DNA of 43,386 nucleotides from contig JBJXGC010000080.1 of assembly GCA_046154545.1 (NCBI GenBank), positions 1-43,386 on the forward strand, in the 5' to 3' direction. The translations under genes were made by a program, and so were the position numbers. The stretch comes from JBJXGC01 sp046154545 (GTDB taxonomy: Bacteria; Chloroflexota; Dehalococcoidia; Tepidiformales; Tepidiformaceae). Shown in pieces: positions 32,694-40,393 of the stretch. The notes below the pieces were generated by a model that searched no databases, had not been told where the DNA came from, and saw only the letters and a list, made by a program, of their open reading frames with translations. Position 1 is the first letter of the stretch; each line of letters starts with the position of its first letter.

Positions 32694-32744
32694 ACTAAGC
32701 TGATTGCAGCGACTTTGTAACTGAATCCCCCCGTCGCACCCCAA

Positions 32745-32802
32745 CGAGAGGCTTACCCCTCCTCTCGCCTCGAAACCGCCCGCCTTTCCCGGGCGGTTTT
32801 TT
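32745..32802 (+). terminator. Double hairpin with intrinsic terminator
   Basis: A first hairpin (CGAGAGG 32745-32751 with CCTCTCG 32761-32767) is followed by a perfect 10-bp stem AAACCGCCCG (32773-32782) with CGGGCGGTTT (32790-32799), ending in six T. The orientation is plus, yet no plus-strand gene ends nearby, so it may terminate an unseen small RNA or long read-through from operon 2. Confidence 0.75.
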
Positions 32803-33015
32803 GGTGCTCCGAGCATTGTACCACACGCGCCCGAGAGCTCTTTCCCCCGTCGGGGCGCTCATCGCGTTTCGCATGGCCAGCCTATGCCCGCGCCATCTGG
32901 TAGGACGAAACGCCCTTCTTGGCGCACGTGGGCATCCGACCCTTGGACTCTAACCGGCGTGCCGGAACGGAGTAGGCAAGTGGGTGGATCGCCGAGAGAC
33001 AAGAGGAGAGCCCTC
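32803..33015. other. Intergenic between terminator and parB-like gene
   Basis: No gene, RNA or repeat was recognised here. Confidence 0.4.
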
Positions 33016-33864
33016 TTAGGGTTTCACCAGCGCCTTCAGCACCGCCGTCCAGGGGTCGTCGTCAAGCTTCGCGAGAGCCTTGGCGACGGCCCTTCCTTCC
33101 GCCCTCGGGACCTCGCTCCGCTCGAACAGCACGTTCAGCGGGAAGTCCACCTTGTTCCGCTCCACCTCCGGCCGCAGCTCACCGAGGTGCCGCTCGAAGA
33201 CATCGAGCAGGTGGGCGAAGGCGACCGCCATCGACCGCACCTCGCAGGCCAGCGACACCGTGTCGAGCATGTCCGCCGTCCTGTCGTAGAGTTCGAACGG
33301 CACCAGCCAGGCCTCGCCCTTGATGGCCGGCCCGACAGCGTCGAGCGCTTCCTTCATGCGCTCCAGCTCACCCGGGAGGAAGGTCAGCGTCAGGGTGGTT
33401 ACGTCCATCCCGAGCGTCCCCATCCCGGCCGCCTTCGAGTCCTGGAGCAGCCCCAGGCCGGCATCGTCGAGGCCCGAGTACGCCTTCCAGGCAACGTCGC
33501 CCATCTCTTCGAAGATCGCCTTCAGGGTGAGCGGGTCGTCCTCGCCGACGAGGGCGTTGTGACTGAGCTGGATCGCCCGCTGCCGGTCCACCGGCAGGTC
33601 GGTGACGCTCAGGAGGACGCTGATAGAGGTCAGGCCGGCCTCAACGGCGGCCATCACCCGGTGATTCCCGGAGAGCACCCGCAGGCGCCCGTCCTCTTCT
33701 CGCACGACGAAGGGCAGGCTCGTCAGCGTCCCGTCCCGCTTCACGTTCTCCACCAGGCGGCGGAAGGTCTGGGCCTTCATGAACCGGGCGTTCTTCTCCA
33801 GGAGGAGCAGGTCACGCGGGTCCACCTCGATCGTCTCAACCTCTATCGATTCTTCGCCAGCCAC
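33016..33864 (-). CDS. ParB-like N-terminal domain protein
   Basis: Starts at GTG 33864, overlapping the 3' end of the Mom-like gene by 22 bp. The 282-residue protein has a ParB/sulfiredoxin-type fold at the N-terminus: VDPRDLLLLEKNARFMKAQT, FRRLVENVKRDGTLTSLPFV, and the nucleotide-binding motif VLSGNHRVMAAVEAG (residues 64-77). The C-terminal 170 residues (LTFLPGELERMKEALDAVG, VRSMAVAFAHLLDVFERH) are helical and not like the HTH of classical ParB. Phage proteins of this type recur next to DNA-modifying enzymes and are thought to guide or assist them. Together with the upstream gene it forms a modification module. Confidence 0.8.
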   Translation of the reverse strand: MAGEESIEVETIEVDPRDLLLLEKNARFMKAQTFRRLVENVKRDGTLTSLPFVVREEDGRLRVLSGNHRVMAAVEAGLTSISVLLSVTDLPVDRQRAIQLSHNALVGEDDPLTLKAIFEEMGDVAWKAYSGLDDAGLGLLQDSKAAGMGTLGMDVTTLTLTFLPGELERMKEALDAVGPAIKGEAWLVPFELYDRTADMLDTVSLACEVRSMAVAFAHLLDVFERHLGELRPEVERNKVDFPLNVLFERSEVPRAEGRAVAKALAKLDDDPWTAVLKALVKP

Positions 33865-35159
33865 TTTTCAAAGCCTTCCTGGAGCGTCCACTGCCCCGTC
33901 TTCGCCACGTAGTTGAGCTGGTAGCGGTCGCTGTCCTTCGCCTTCTTGCGGCTCTGCAAGTCGAACAGCCCGCGATACTTCATGCTCACCGGGTGGGTCG
34001 AGAACGCCGTCGTCAGCAGCGTCCTCACGCGCTTGTTGAGCACCCGCTGGACGAACAGCTGTCCCTCCCGGCTCAGGGCGGCGTAGAGCACCAGCTTCGA
34101 CAGGCGGCTATTCGGCAGCACGGAGAAGTCCGAGAGCAGGTAGGCGCCGTTGTACTTGAAGCGTTCGGCCGATATCCCGAAGGCGCCGGCCACCTTGCCG
34201 TCCACCAGCACCAGGGCGGCGGCGGTCGGCGCCACGGTCGCGATGTGCTTCGCCAGATGCTTCACCCGAAGGAACTCGAACCGCGGCAGCGGCACCTTCA
34301 TCAGCTCCACCTTCGAGGCGGCCGTCACTTCGATTATGTCCTCAAGCTCCGGGATCCCCAGAGGCTCCGTCTTGGCCGGCACCACGCCGACGAAGCGGTT
34401 CGGTCCCTGTGATGCGTACACGTACATCGGGATGTTGCCGCGCTGCTCGACCACTCCCCGGAGCAGGTGAGCGATGGGCGGGTGAGGCTCTTTGAGGCCA
34501 ATGCACCAGCGCTCGCACTTCGCCTTGACCGATTCGAGCAGCACTTCCACGGCGTTGTCGTCGATGATCTCGTAGGTCGGCGCCGGCCAGTCGAGAAGTT
34601 CCCCGAGCTGCTTGAACATCTTCTCGTAGCCGCCCTTGTAGAACGGCGGGAAGCTCATGAAGGGCACGTCCTCCGGCAGGTCCCGGATGTACTGGCGCAC
34701 GTCCCCGTTGAAGTAGCTCTTCACCACCGCCGGGCGCTTCTCCTGGAACTTGTCCAGCGTCCGCCGGTGCAGCCCCAGCCACTCCCGTTCGAGCGTCGCC
34801 AGCAGACGCTGTGAGTAGAGCCGCTCAGGGTGGCCGAACGACGGGGCGAAGTCGAGCAGCAGCATCACGGCCGCCGCAGCCGCGTCAGCTGTCCCGAGGC
34901 TCTGTTCCGCCCAGGGCGCCAGCTCGCGTCCACGCTCCGACAGGCGGATGTCCACGGCCTGCCCGCTAAGGGCCGAACCGATGGCGTAGCTGTAGAGGCT
35001 CACGTCACAGGAGTACAGGTCGAGTCCGAGGTCCGCCATCGTCCGCTCGATCGTGAAGTTGCCGGAGCAGCCGATGGCCAGCGCCCTGGGCTGCCACTCG
35101 GTCACGATCTCGTGGAGGATGGGCCGGCACTTCGCCGGGATGGTGCCTAAGAAAGGCAT
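33843..35159 (-). CDS. Methylase-like plus Mom/GNAT-like DNA modification protein
   Basis: ATG 35159 is only 2 nt past the CCA end of tRNA-Gly. The 438-residue protein has two parts. Residues 1-220 look like a Rossmann methylase: ALAIGCSGNFTIERT (27-40, SAM-loop-like) and MSFPPFYKGGYEKMF (168-182), where SFPPF takes the place of the (D/N)PP(Y/F) catalytic motif. Residues about 290-437 resemble the phage Mu Mom/GNAT type: AALVLVDGKVAGAFGIS, SDFSVLPNSRLSKLVLYAAL, TTAFSTHPVSMKYRGLFDL and YQLNYVAKTGQWTLQEGF. Mom converts adenine to N6-carbamoylmethyladenine and blocks restriction. A hypermodification or anti-restriction role is inferred from these resemblances; no search was possible. It is coupled to the ParB-like gene. 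Confidence 0.7.
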   Translation of the reverse strand: MPFLGTIPAKCRPILHEIVTEWQPRALAIGCSGNFTIERTMADLGLDLYSCDVSLYSYAIGSALSGQAVDIRLSERGRELAPWAEQSLGTADAAAAAVMLLLDFAPSFGHPERLYSQRLLATLEREWLGLHRRTLDKFQEKRPAVVKSYFNGDVRQYIRDLPEDVPFMSFPPFYKGGYEKMFKQLGELLDWPAPTYEIIDDNAVEVLLESVKAKCERWCIGLKEPHPPIAHLLRGVVEQRGNIPMYVYASQGPNRFVGVVPAKTEPLGIPELEDIIEVTAASKVELMKVPLPRFEFLRVKHLAKHIATVAPTAAALVLVDGKVAGAFGISAERFKYNGAYLLSDFSVLPNSRLSKLVLYAALSREGQLFVQRVLNKRVRTLLTTAFSTHPVSMKYRGLFDLQSRKKAKDSDRYQLNYVAKTGQWTLQEGFEKWLAKNR

Positions 35160-35161
35160 GA

Positions 35162-35236
35162 TGGAGCGGCCGGGAGGAGTCGAACCCCCGTCTTTCGCCT
35201 GGAAGGCGAACGCTCTGCCGTTGAGCTACAAACCGC
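35162..35236 (-). tRNA. tRNA-Gly(TCC)
   Basis: The minus strand folds as a cloverleaf: acceptor GCGGTTT with CGGCCGC (one mismatch), D arm, anticodon loop CTTCCAG (anticodon TCC), T arm GGGGG-TTCGACT-CCTCC, discriminator T and an encoded CCA (35162-35164). The body is 72 nt (35165-35236). It stands at the right border of the phage-derived island, and its 3' end is followed after 2 nt by the Mom-like start codon. Confidence 0.92.
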
Positions 35237-36129
35237 ATACTTTGGGCGACTTTTGGCACGCTGTTTATGCGGGTTCCGGATGATGCGATCCCATGGTGGA
35301 TCGTGCCTCTCAGATTCAAAAGCCATGCTCATACGTTGTGCCTCAGGCCTGAAAACGCCTGTGAACTTTTCGGATCATGGTGCCCACACACGGGATTACC
35401 TACCCACTCTTGCCGGGGATATCGTTTGCGTTGGAAATGGCGATTCCCCCTCCCCCATTGCTGGCCGCCCTTGTTTCGTGGCGAGGTTGGTCGAATCCGG
35501 CGTCGCCGTGTCGTGGCTGCCCGCGGATCCTCATCGGGATGGTTGAGCACCGTGGCAATGGACCTCTCGCGAATTGGCAAGTCTTTGCTCCCAAGACGAA
35601 CTCCGCGCGGCGCGGATCTGTGCGGGGGGCGGTCGCGTTCCTGGAGCATCAGCCGGGCGCTGACACACCTACTGCCTGGACCCTCGACCTCAGGGCCACG
35701 ATGCCGCTATCGAATCATGGCACCGGGCACACGGTGGCGAATTGAAACCCTCCACGGCGCCGGGAGCGCCTCGAGGCACCTCGCCGGCGGGACTGTTGTG
35801 CACCGTCGATACAGGACGGTCGGGGAGGCGCGGGCGCAAATGCTCAGTCACGACGTTCCCGAAGCTTCCGCCGAAATGCCTGCCCAGACCGAAGAACGCG
35901 ACGGGCAACAGACGGTCCTATCGCTTGGCCCGACGCCGTTCCGGGACGCGACGGGCGGCTGGTGAGGCCGGCTTCCTGGGATGTGTCTTATGCGGACGCC
36001 CAATTCTGCTGTAACTTGCTCCCGCGGGACCCGCGTCACATGGCCCATTCCGGGGTTCGATTTACAGCAGACAACTATCGCGTTTCCACTCGCCTCGCCA
36101 CACCTAGAGCCCTACCGTTTACGGGGGGC
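35237..36129. other. Gene-free stretch between two tRNA loci
   Basis: About 0.9 kb without a convincing gene. Open frames up to 232 codons occur on the plus strand (35267-35965) but overlap each other in several frames, have no recognisable family and lack ribosome-binding sites. This is probably decayed island DNA next to the tRNA-Arg half. Confidence 0.45.
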
Positions 36130-36170
36130 GGCTTAGAAGGCGCCTGCTCTATCCCCTGAGCTACGGGGGC
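36130..36170 (-). pseudogene. 5' half of tRNA-Arg(TCT), 3' half lost
   Basis: The minus strand from 36170 reads acceptor GCCCCCG, TA, D arm GCTCAGGGGATAGAGC, A, stem GGCGC and loop CTTCTAA (anticodon TCT), all as in tRNA-Arg. From the 3' side of the anticodon stem the sequence departs (GCCGC instead of GCGCC), and no T arm or matching CGGGGGC acceptor follows. This is the expected scar when a recombination event replaces the 3' half of a tRNA. Confidence 0.6.
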
Positions 36171-36215
36171 ACGAAGAATAGGGTACAAGTGGCAGGTGCC
36201 AAGTGACAGGCTTGC

Positions 36216-36249
36216 GTACGGCATCCATGCACATGCATGGATGCCGTAC
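36216..36249. promoter_or_regulatory. 34-bp perfect palindrome, vapBC operator
   Basis: Arms GTACGGCATCCATGCA (36216-36231) and the exact inverse (36234-36249) flank a CA spacer, ending 9 bp before the vapB start. Length and position suit the autoregulatory operator bound by the VapBC complex. It is far longer than expected by chance. Confidence 0.8.
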
Positions 36250-36258
36250 CATGGGCGG

Positions 36259-36507
36259 ATGCGCACCACCATCGAACTTAGCGACGAGCGGCGAGCGGCG
36301 CTCCAGAAACTCGCGGCCGAACGCGGCGAAAAGGGATTCTCGCGTTTGATCGGTGAAGCTGTGGATGAACTCCTGGCGCGCGAATCCAAAGCCGAGCGTC
36401 TCGAGTGCGGCCGAAGGGCACTCGATGCACTGGACGCGATCTCACCAGAATTCGGCGAGCACCTCCATGCCACGCTGAAAGAACTGCGGACAACATGGCG
36501 AGCGTAA
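36259..36507 (+). CDS. vapB: VapB-type ribbon-helix-helix antitoxin
   Basis: ATG 36259; the frame upstream to 36196 runs through the operator and is not used. The 82-residue protein begins MRTTIELSDERRAALQKLAA, a classical ribbon-helix-helix strand and helix, then GEKGFSRLIGEAVDELLARE, and an acidic helical tail that should bind the toxin. It overlaps the toxin start (TAATG at 36505-36509). It should repress its own promoter through the 34-bp palindrome and neutralise VapC; because the toxin gene is frameshifted, the pair may no longer be active. Confidence 0.85.
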   Translation: MRTTIELSDERRAALQKLAAERGEKGFSRLIGEAVDELLARESKAERLECGRRALDALDAISPEFGEHLHATLKELRTTWRA

Positions 36508-36880
36508 TGTCTGACGCGGACATCTTGATCGACACGATTCGGCGCCACGAGCCGTCGCGCAGCCGGGTGCGGGAACTCATCGCCGCCGGCGAGCTGGCGA
36601 CCAGCGCCGTGACCGTCTTCGAACTCTACGTCGGAGCGCGCACCAACCGGGAGGCCGAAGGCATTCGCGATCTGCTGGAGTTCGTAGAGGTCTTCGAACT
36701 CGACCGTGCAGCCGCGGTGGCGGGGGCGGGCGTCTACCGGCTCCTTCGTTCTGCGGGCCTTCGAATCGGCGAGGCCGACTGCATGGTTGCCGGGACGGCG
36801 CTGACGAACGGCCTCGCCCTCCTCACGCGCAATATCCGGCATTCGAGCGCGTCCCGGGACTCAGCATCGTCAGCATCTAA
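36507..36880 (+). pseudogene. vapC: VapC-type PIN toxin with 3' frameshift
   Basis: The PIN-domain residues are visible: MSDADILID (first Asp), VTVFELYVG (Glu), and IGEADCMVAGTALTNGLALL followed by TRN (Asp and the conserved TRN). After NIRH the frame continues as SSASRDS and on to 37175, over the next gene. A one-base-shorter reading gives FERVPGLSIVSI and TAA at 36878-36880, the normal VapC ending. One T is missing at CATTC (36840-36844; CATTTC would keep frame). Either the toxin lost its last strand and is extended by junk, or this is a sequencing error. The active-site residues lie before the shift. Confidence 0.75.
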
Positions 36881-36922
36881 GCGCCTCTTCCCCTCCTCCC
36901 TCCTCCCTCTATACTGCCGCCC

Positions 36923-37897
36923 ATGCAGGTCTCACCTTCCGTCCGCGCTGTCCAGGTGCCCGATGACAACCCCATGCACCCCGACTTCACCAGCATCTAC
37001 CTCGTCGGCAAGGGGCAGGTGCTCTCCATCGACTCGGGAGAGGCGATGGACCGCTACCGCTGGATGCTCCGCGGCTACCTCGCCGCCGTCGAGAAGTCGG
37101 AGATCGCCCTCGCCGGCATCACCCACCATCACGCCGACCACTCCGGCAACCTCAAATGGGTTCGCGAAGAGCTGAAGGCCGAGATCGTCGCCCCGAAGCA
37201 TGGCATCCCCCTGCTCAAAGGGCGCCTTCCGCGCACGGGTGTCCGCACCTTCGCCGATGGCGAAGTGCTCTCGCTCGGTGGCGGCGTCGATGTCCGCGTC
37301 ATCTTCACGCCCGGCCACAGCACCGATTCGGTCGTCTACTACCTCGAAGACGAGGGCGTCCTCTTCTCCGGCGACACGCTCCTCGGCAGCAGCACGACGA
37401 CGGTGCATGAGCTCGGGCCATACCGCCGCTCGCTCGACCTGCTCCTCACGCTGCCTAACCTGAAGGTCATCTGCCCCGGTCACGGGCCCCTGGTCCATGA
37501 CCCGCGCGAACGGCTACAAGGGCTCATCAACCATCGCAAAATGCGCGAACAGCAGATCATCGCGGCGATGCAGGAGGGTGGGCCAATATCGAGCTGGGAG
37601 ATTATGCTCAAGCTCTACCCGGACATCAATAAGCGCCTTCGCCGCGCGGCCGAGGGCAACGTCCGCTCCCACCTGAAGCAGCTCGAAGACGAAGGCCGCC
37701 TCAAGACCTATGGCGGGAAACCGCGGAAGCCCTCGGCCCTGAAGCAGGCCCGCCAGGAAGAGCACGTCCGGCTGCGCACGTCGGTCATCAAGCAGGCGAA
37801 GAAGTACGAGGCGGAGCAGCGCCGCGAAGAGATCCGCGCCCAGGAGAACCCGGCCAGCGACCTCTGGATCGAACCACCCCGCTACGAACTCGCATGA
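36923..37897 (+). CDS. MBL-fold metallo-hydrolase with C-terminal winged helix (LACTB2-like)
   Basis: ATG 36923 has no ribosome-binding site; TATACT at 36909-36914 would place the transcript start almost at the ATG, so a leaderless mRNA is likely. The 324-residue protein has the MBL metal motifs THHHADHSGN (about residues 67-76, HxHxDH), TPGHSTDSVVYYL, LFSGDTLLG and CPGHGPLVHDP. After about residue 210 a winged helix follows (KMREQQIIAAMQEGGPISSW, EIMLKLYP, AEGNVRSHLKQLEDEGRL), as in LACTB2-type endoribonuclease/hydrolase proteins, then a charged tail. The substrate could be RNA or a thioester; it is not determined. Confidence 0.88.
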   Translation: MQVSPSVRAVQVPDDNPMHPDFTSIYLVGKGQVLSIDSGEAMDRYRWMLRGYLAAVEKSEIALAGITHHHADHSGNLKWVREELKAEIVAPKHGIPLLKGRLPRTGVRTFADGEVLSLGGGVDVRVIFTPGHSTDSVVYYLEDEGVLFSGDTLLGSSTTTVHELGPYRRSLDLLLTLPNLKVICPGHGPLVHDPRERLQGLINHRKMREQQIIAAMQEGGPISSWEIMLKLYPDINKRLRRAAEGNVRSHLKQLEDEGRLKTYGGKPRKPSALKQARQEEHVRLRTSVIKQAKKYEAEQRREEIRAQENPASDLWIEPPRYELA

Positions 37898-37946
37898 TGC
37901 TGCGTTCGGCGGTACCGTGGACGGTGGCGCCAACCGTCGGACGCGG

Positions 37947-38165
37947 CTACAGCCGCTCCCATTCGTCGCGCCCCATCCCGGCTTCACGAAGAATCCGTGC
38001 AAGTAGCCCGGTACTGATATCCCTGCCGTGTTCGTTTGGCACCCGGAGCACCAGATCCCCTCGTCTCATGACCCGGTGGCGGGCGCCGGGAAAAGGCCCG
38101 TCAAACCCCGCGCGGCGAAGCGCCCGGATGAGGTCGCTGGCGCTGATCGGGCCGAAGTGCGGCAC
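37947..38165 (-). CDS. hicA: HicA-type toxin
   Basis: ATG 38165. The 72-residue protein has the YcfA/HicA double-stranded RNA-binding-like fold: PISASDLIRALRRAGFDGPF then GARHRVMRR, where the His is the catalytic residue of HicA mRNA interferases, then VPNEHGRDISTGLLARILRE and AGMGRDEW. It lies 1 bp after the end of the antitoxin gene. The order antitoxin first, toxin second is less common for hicAB but known. All expected residues are present. Confidence 0.82.
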   Translation of the reverse strand: MPHFGPISASDLIRALRRAGFDGPFPGARHRVMRRGDLVLRVPNEHGRDISTGLLARILREAGMGRDEWERL

Positions 38166-38166
38166 C

Positions 38167-38409
38167 TTACGCGACGTTCGGCACGCGGAGCTGGACGCCG
38201 CCCACGGCCGGGAGTTCCAGGTGCGCGGCTATCCTGAAGAGGATCCACTCCTCGATGACCTCCGCGAGTTCGGAACGGCACCGCTCGACTGTCTCCGCAG
38301 TCGCCCAAGCCCCCTGGAACCCCGGGATCCGGCCGAAGTAACCGGGCGCGTCCTCCAGTGGCTCGAACTCGGCCCGATCCAATGCGGCCGCGACGTACTC
38401 CGCAAACAT
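38167..38409 (-). CDS. hicB: HicB-type antitoxin
   Basis: ATG 38409. The 80-residue acidic protein has the HicB fold: YVAAALDRAEFEPLEDAPGY, FGRIPGFQGAWATAETVERC (the FxGxxPGFQGxxAxGxTxEEA-type block), RSELAEVIEEWILFRIAAHL and a short tail. No C-terminal RHH or HTH domain follows, so DNA binding may be weak or absent. It starts 19 bp after the stop of the ABC exporter gene on the same strand and could be read from that operon. Confidence 0.8.
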   Translation of the reverse strand: MFAEYVAAALDRAEFEPLEDAPGYFGRIPGFQGAWATAETVERCRSELAEVIEEWILFRIAAHLELPAVGGVQLRVPNVA

Positions 38410-38428
38410 TCGGCCGAGTCTATCACAC

Positions 38429-40393
38429 CTACGAGCCGCCGCCCGCCGCCGGACTCACCTGAAGTTCGCCCTGCCGCCGCCGGGCAACCGCCACATCCTC
38501 GCCCACGAGGGACTCAGCCTGGGCCGCCTGCTCCTGCTCGAACGTCATCTTATAGAGGTTCGCGTAGATGCCGTCGTGGGCCAGCAGCTCGTCGTGCGTC
38601 CCCAGTTCCGCGATCTTGCCCTGGTCGAGCACGACGATGCGTGAGGCTTCGCGGATCGTCGAGAGGCGGTGGGCGATCACGAACGAGGTCCGGTCCTTGA
38701 GCAGCTCCCGGAGGGCCCGCTGGATGATCACTTCGGTCTGGGTATCGACGTAGGCGGTCGCCTCGTCGAGAACAAGAATGCGCGGCTGGGCGAGGATGGC
38801 GCGGGCGAAGCTGATCAGCTGGCGCTGCCCGACGGAGAGGTTCTGGCCGCGCTGTTGGAGGACCGTGTCGTAGCCCTTTTCGAGGCGCGTGATGAACTCG
38901 TCGGCGCCTACCGCCCGGGCCGCCTCTTCGACCGCCGCCTGGGGCGCGTCCGGGCGGCCGTAGGCGATGTTCTCGCGCACGGTGCCGCTAAAGAGGTACG
39001 GGTTCTGGAGCACCACGCCCATGTGCCGAGTCAATGAGCGGCGCTTGATGTCGCGGATGTCGTGGCCATCGACGCGGATGGCCCCGCCGGTCACTTCGTA
39101 GCCGCGGCTGACCAGCGAGGTGATCGTCGTCTTGCCCGCGCCCGTGTGGCCGACGAACGCGATCGTCTCGCCCGGCGCCACGTGCAGGTCGATGCCGCGA
39201 AGGATGGGGATGCCCTCGATGTAGTGGAACTCGACGTTATCGAAGTCCACCCGCCCTTCGACGGTCTCCAACTCAACCGCGTCCGGCTTGTCGGTGATGT
39301 GCGGCTTCGTGTCGAGCACTTCGAAGATCCGCTCCCCACCGGCCATCGCCCGCTGCACCATCGTGTACTGGAGCACAAGGTCGCGGATCGGGTCGAAGAA
39401 GCGGCCAACGTAGATCGTGAAGGTCGTGAGTACGCCCAGGAGGACGGCGACGTTGACTGTCTCGGCGTTCAGCGCCCGAAGGCCACCGACGATCACGACC
39501 GCCGCCGTGGCGATGGCCACGGTCAGTTCGATCACGGGCATGATCGCCGCGCTCAACATGCCGGCCCAGATGTTGGCGTTGCGGTTGTCCTGGTTGAGCG
39601 CGTCGAAGCGCTTGGCGTTCTCCCCTTCGCGGGACATCGACTGCACGGCCCGCACGCCCGAAACGTTCTCGGCGAGCGTCCCATACATCTGGCTCACCTT
39701 GATCCGCACGTTCACGAACGCCTGGCGGGCGTGCTTCGACCACCAGACCATCACCAGGAGCAGCGGCGGCACGATCGCGAACGTCACCAGGGCGAGCTGC
39801 CAGTCGATCACGGAAAGGACGACGATGACGACGGCGAGGCCAACGAAGTCCGCCGCGAAGGTCAGCGACCCGCTCGTCAGGAGTTCCTGCATGACGGTGA
39901 CGTCGCTCGTCAGACGGCTGATCATCCGCCCCACTTCCATCTTGTCGTAGAAGTCGAGCGAGAGGCCCTGCATGTGTTCGTACATCTCGGTCCGGAGCTT
40001 GAGGAGCAGCTGGTTGCCCATATAGGCCGTCGTCAACTGCTGGACGGTCTGGGCGCCCCAGCCGAGGAGGGCCATGACGACCATGCTGGCGCAGAGCCAG
40101 CCGACCTGGGTTGTGTCGCCCTCCACACCGGCCTTGACGGCCAGGCCGATCAGCAGCGGCTGGCCGAAGTTGGTCAACGCCGTGACCACCATCGCGACGA
40201 AGGCGACGCTGACGTGCAGCCGGTAGTACTTCAAATAAGGCAACAGACGGCGGATAACCTGGGCGTCGTACACCTTGCCCAGGTAGTCGTCGTCCCAGCC
40301 ATCGACGCCGCGGCCGGAGCGCGGGCCCATCTGTTGCCCGCCAATGCCCTGGCTCCAACCGCCGGCCCCTGCGCCTCCTCCCCACATCCCCAT
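38429..40393 (-). CDS. ABC exporter half-transporter, consensus ATP site subunit
   Basis: A 654-residue TM-NBD protein; ATG 40393 overlaps the upstream stop (TAATG). About 55 N-terminal residues are Gly-rich and soluble. Six transmembrane helices cover about residues 55-340 (VAFVAMVVTALTNFGQPLLI, LVTFAIVPPLLLVMVWW, VAIATAAVVIVGGLRAL). The NBD has Walker A GHTGAGKTT, a signature LSVGQRQ, Walker B ILVLDEATAYVD with the catalytic Glu, and an H-loop AHRLST. Its signature is degenerate (V for G) while its Walker B and H-loop are intact, the expected pattern for the consensus-site subunit of a BmrCD/TM287-288-like heterodimer exporting lipids or drugs. Confidence 0.92.
   Translation of the reverse strand: MGMWGGGAGAGGWSQGIGGQQMGPRSGRGVDGWDDDYLGKVYDAQVIRRLLPYLKYYRLHVSVAFVAMVVTALTNFGQPLLIGLAVKAGVEGDTTQVGWLCASMVVMALLGWGAQTVQQLTTAYMGNQLLLKLRTEMYEHMQGLSLDFYDKMEVGRMISRLTSDVTVMQELLTSGSLTFAADFVGLAVVIVVLSVIDWQLALVTFAIVPPLLLVMVWWSKHARQAFVNVRIKVSQMYGTLAENVSGVRAVQSMSREGENAKRFDALNQDNRNANIWAGMLSAAIMPVIELTVAIATAAVVIVGGLRALNAETVNVAVLLGVLTTFTIYVGRFFDPIRDLVLQYTMVQRAMAGGERIFEVLDTKPHITDKPDAVELETVEGRVDFDNVEFHYIEGIPILRGIDLHVAPGETIAFVGHTGAGKTTITSLVSRGYEVTGGAIRVDGHDIRDIKRRSLTRHMGVVLQNPYLFSGTVRENIAYGRPDAPQAAVEEAARAVGADEFITRLEKGYDTVLQQRGQNLSVGQRQLISFARAILAQPRILVLDEATAYVDTQTEVIIQRALRELLKDRTSFVIAHRLSTIREASRIVVLDQGKIAELGTHDELLAHDGIYANLYKMTFEQEQAAQAESLVGEDVAVARRRQGELQVSPAAGGGS

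Noticed and set aside
32690..32742. Possible tRNA 3' end (TGAATCCCCCCGTCGC then ACCCCA)
   Set aside because: The 5' T-stem strand does not pair, the T loop lacks TTCGA, and no acceptor partner was found upstream. An old attachment-site fragment remains possible but unsupported.
35267..35965. 232-codon ORF between the two tRNA loci
   Set aside because: No family, no ribosome-binding site, competing open frames over the same DNA, and a composition typical of random high-G+C sequence.
36882..37175. C-terminal extension of the VapC frame over the MBL gene
   Set aside because: The extension is a Ser/Pro/Arg-rich out-of-frame reading of the MBL gene. The native VapC ending lies in the neighbouring frame.
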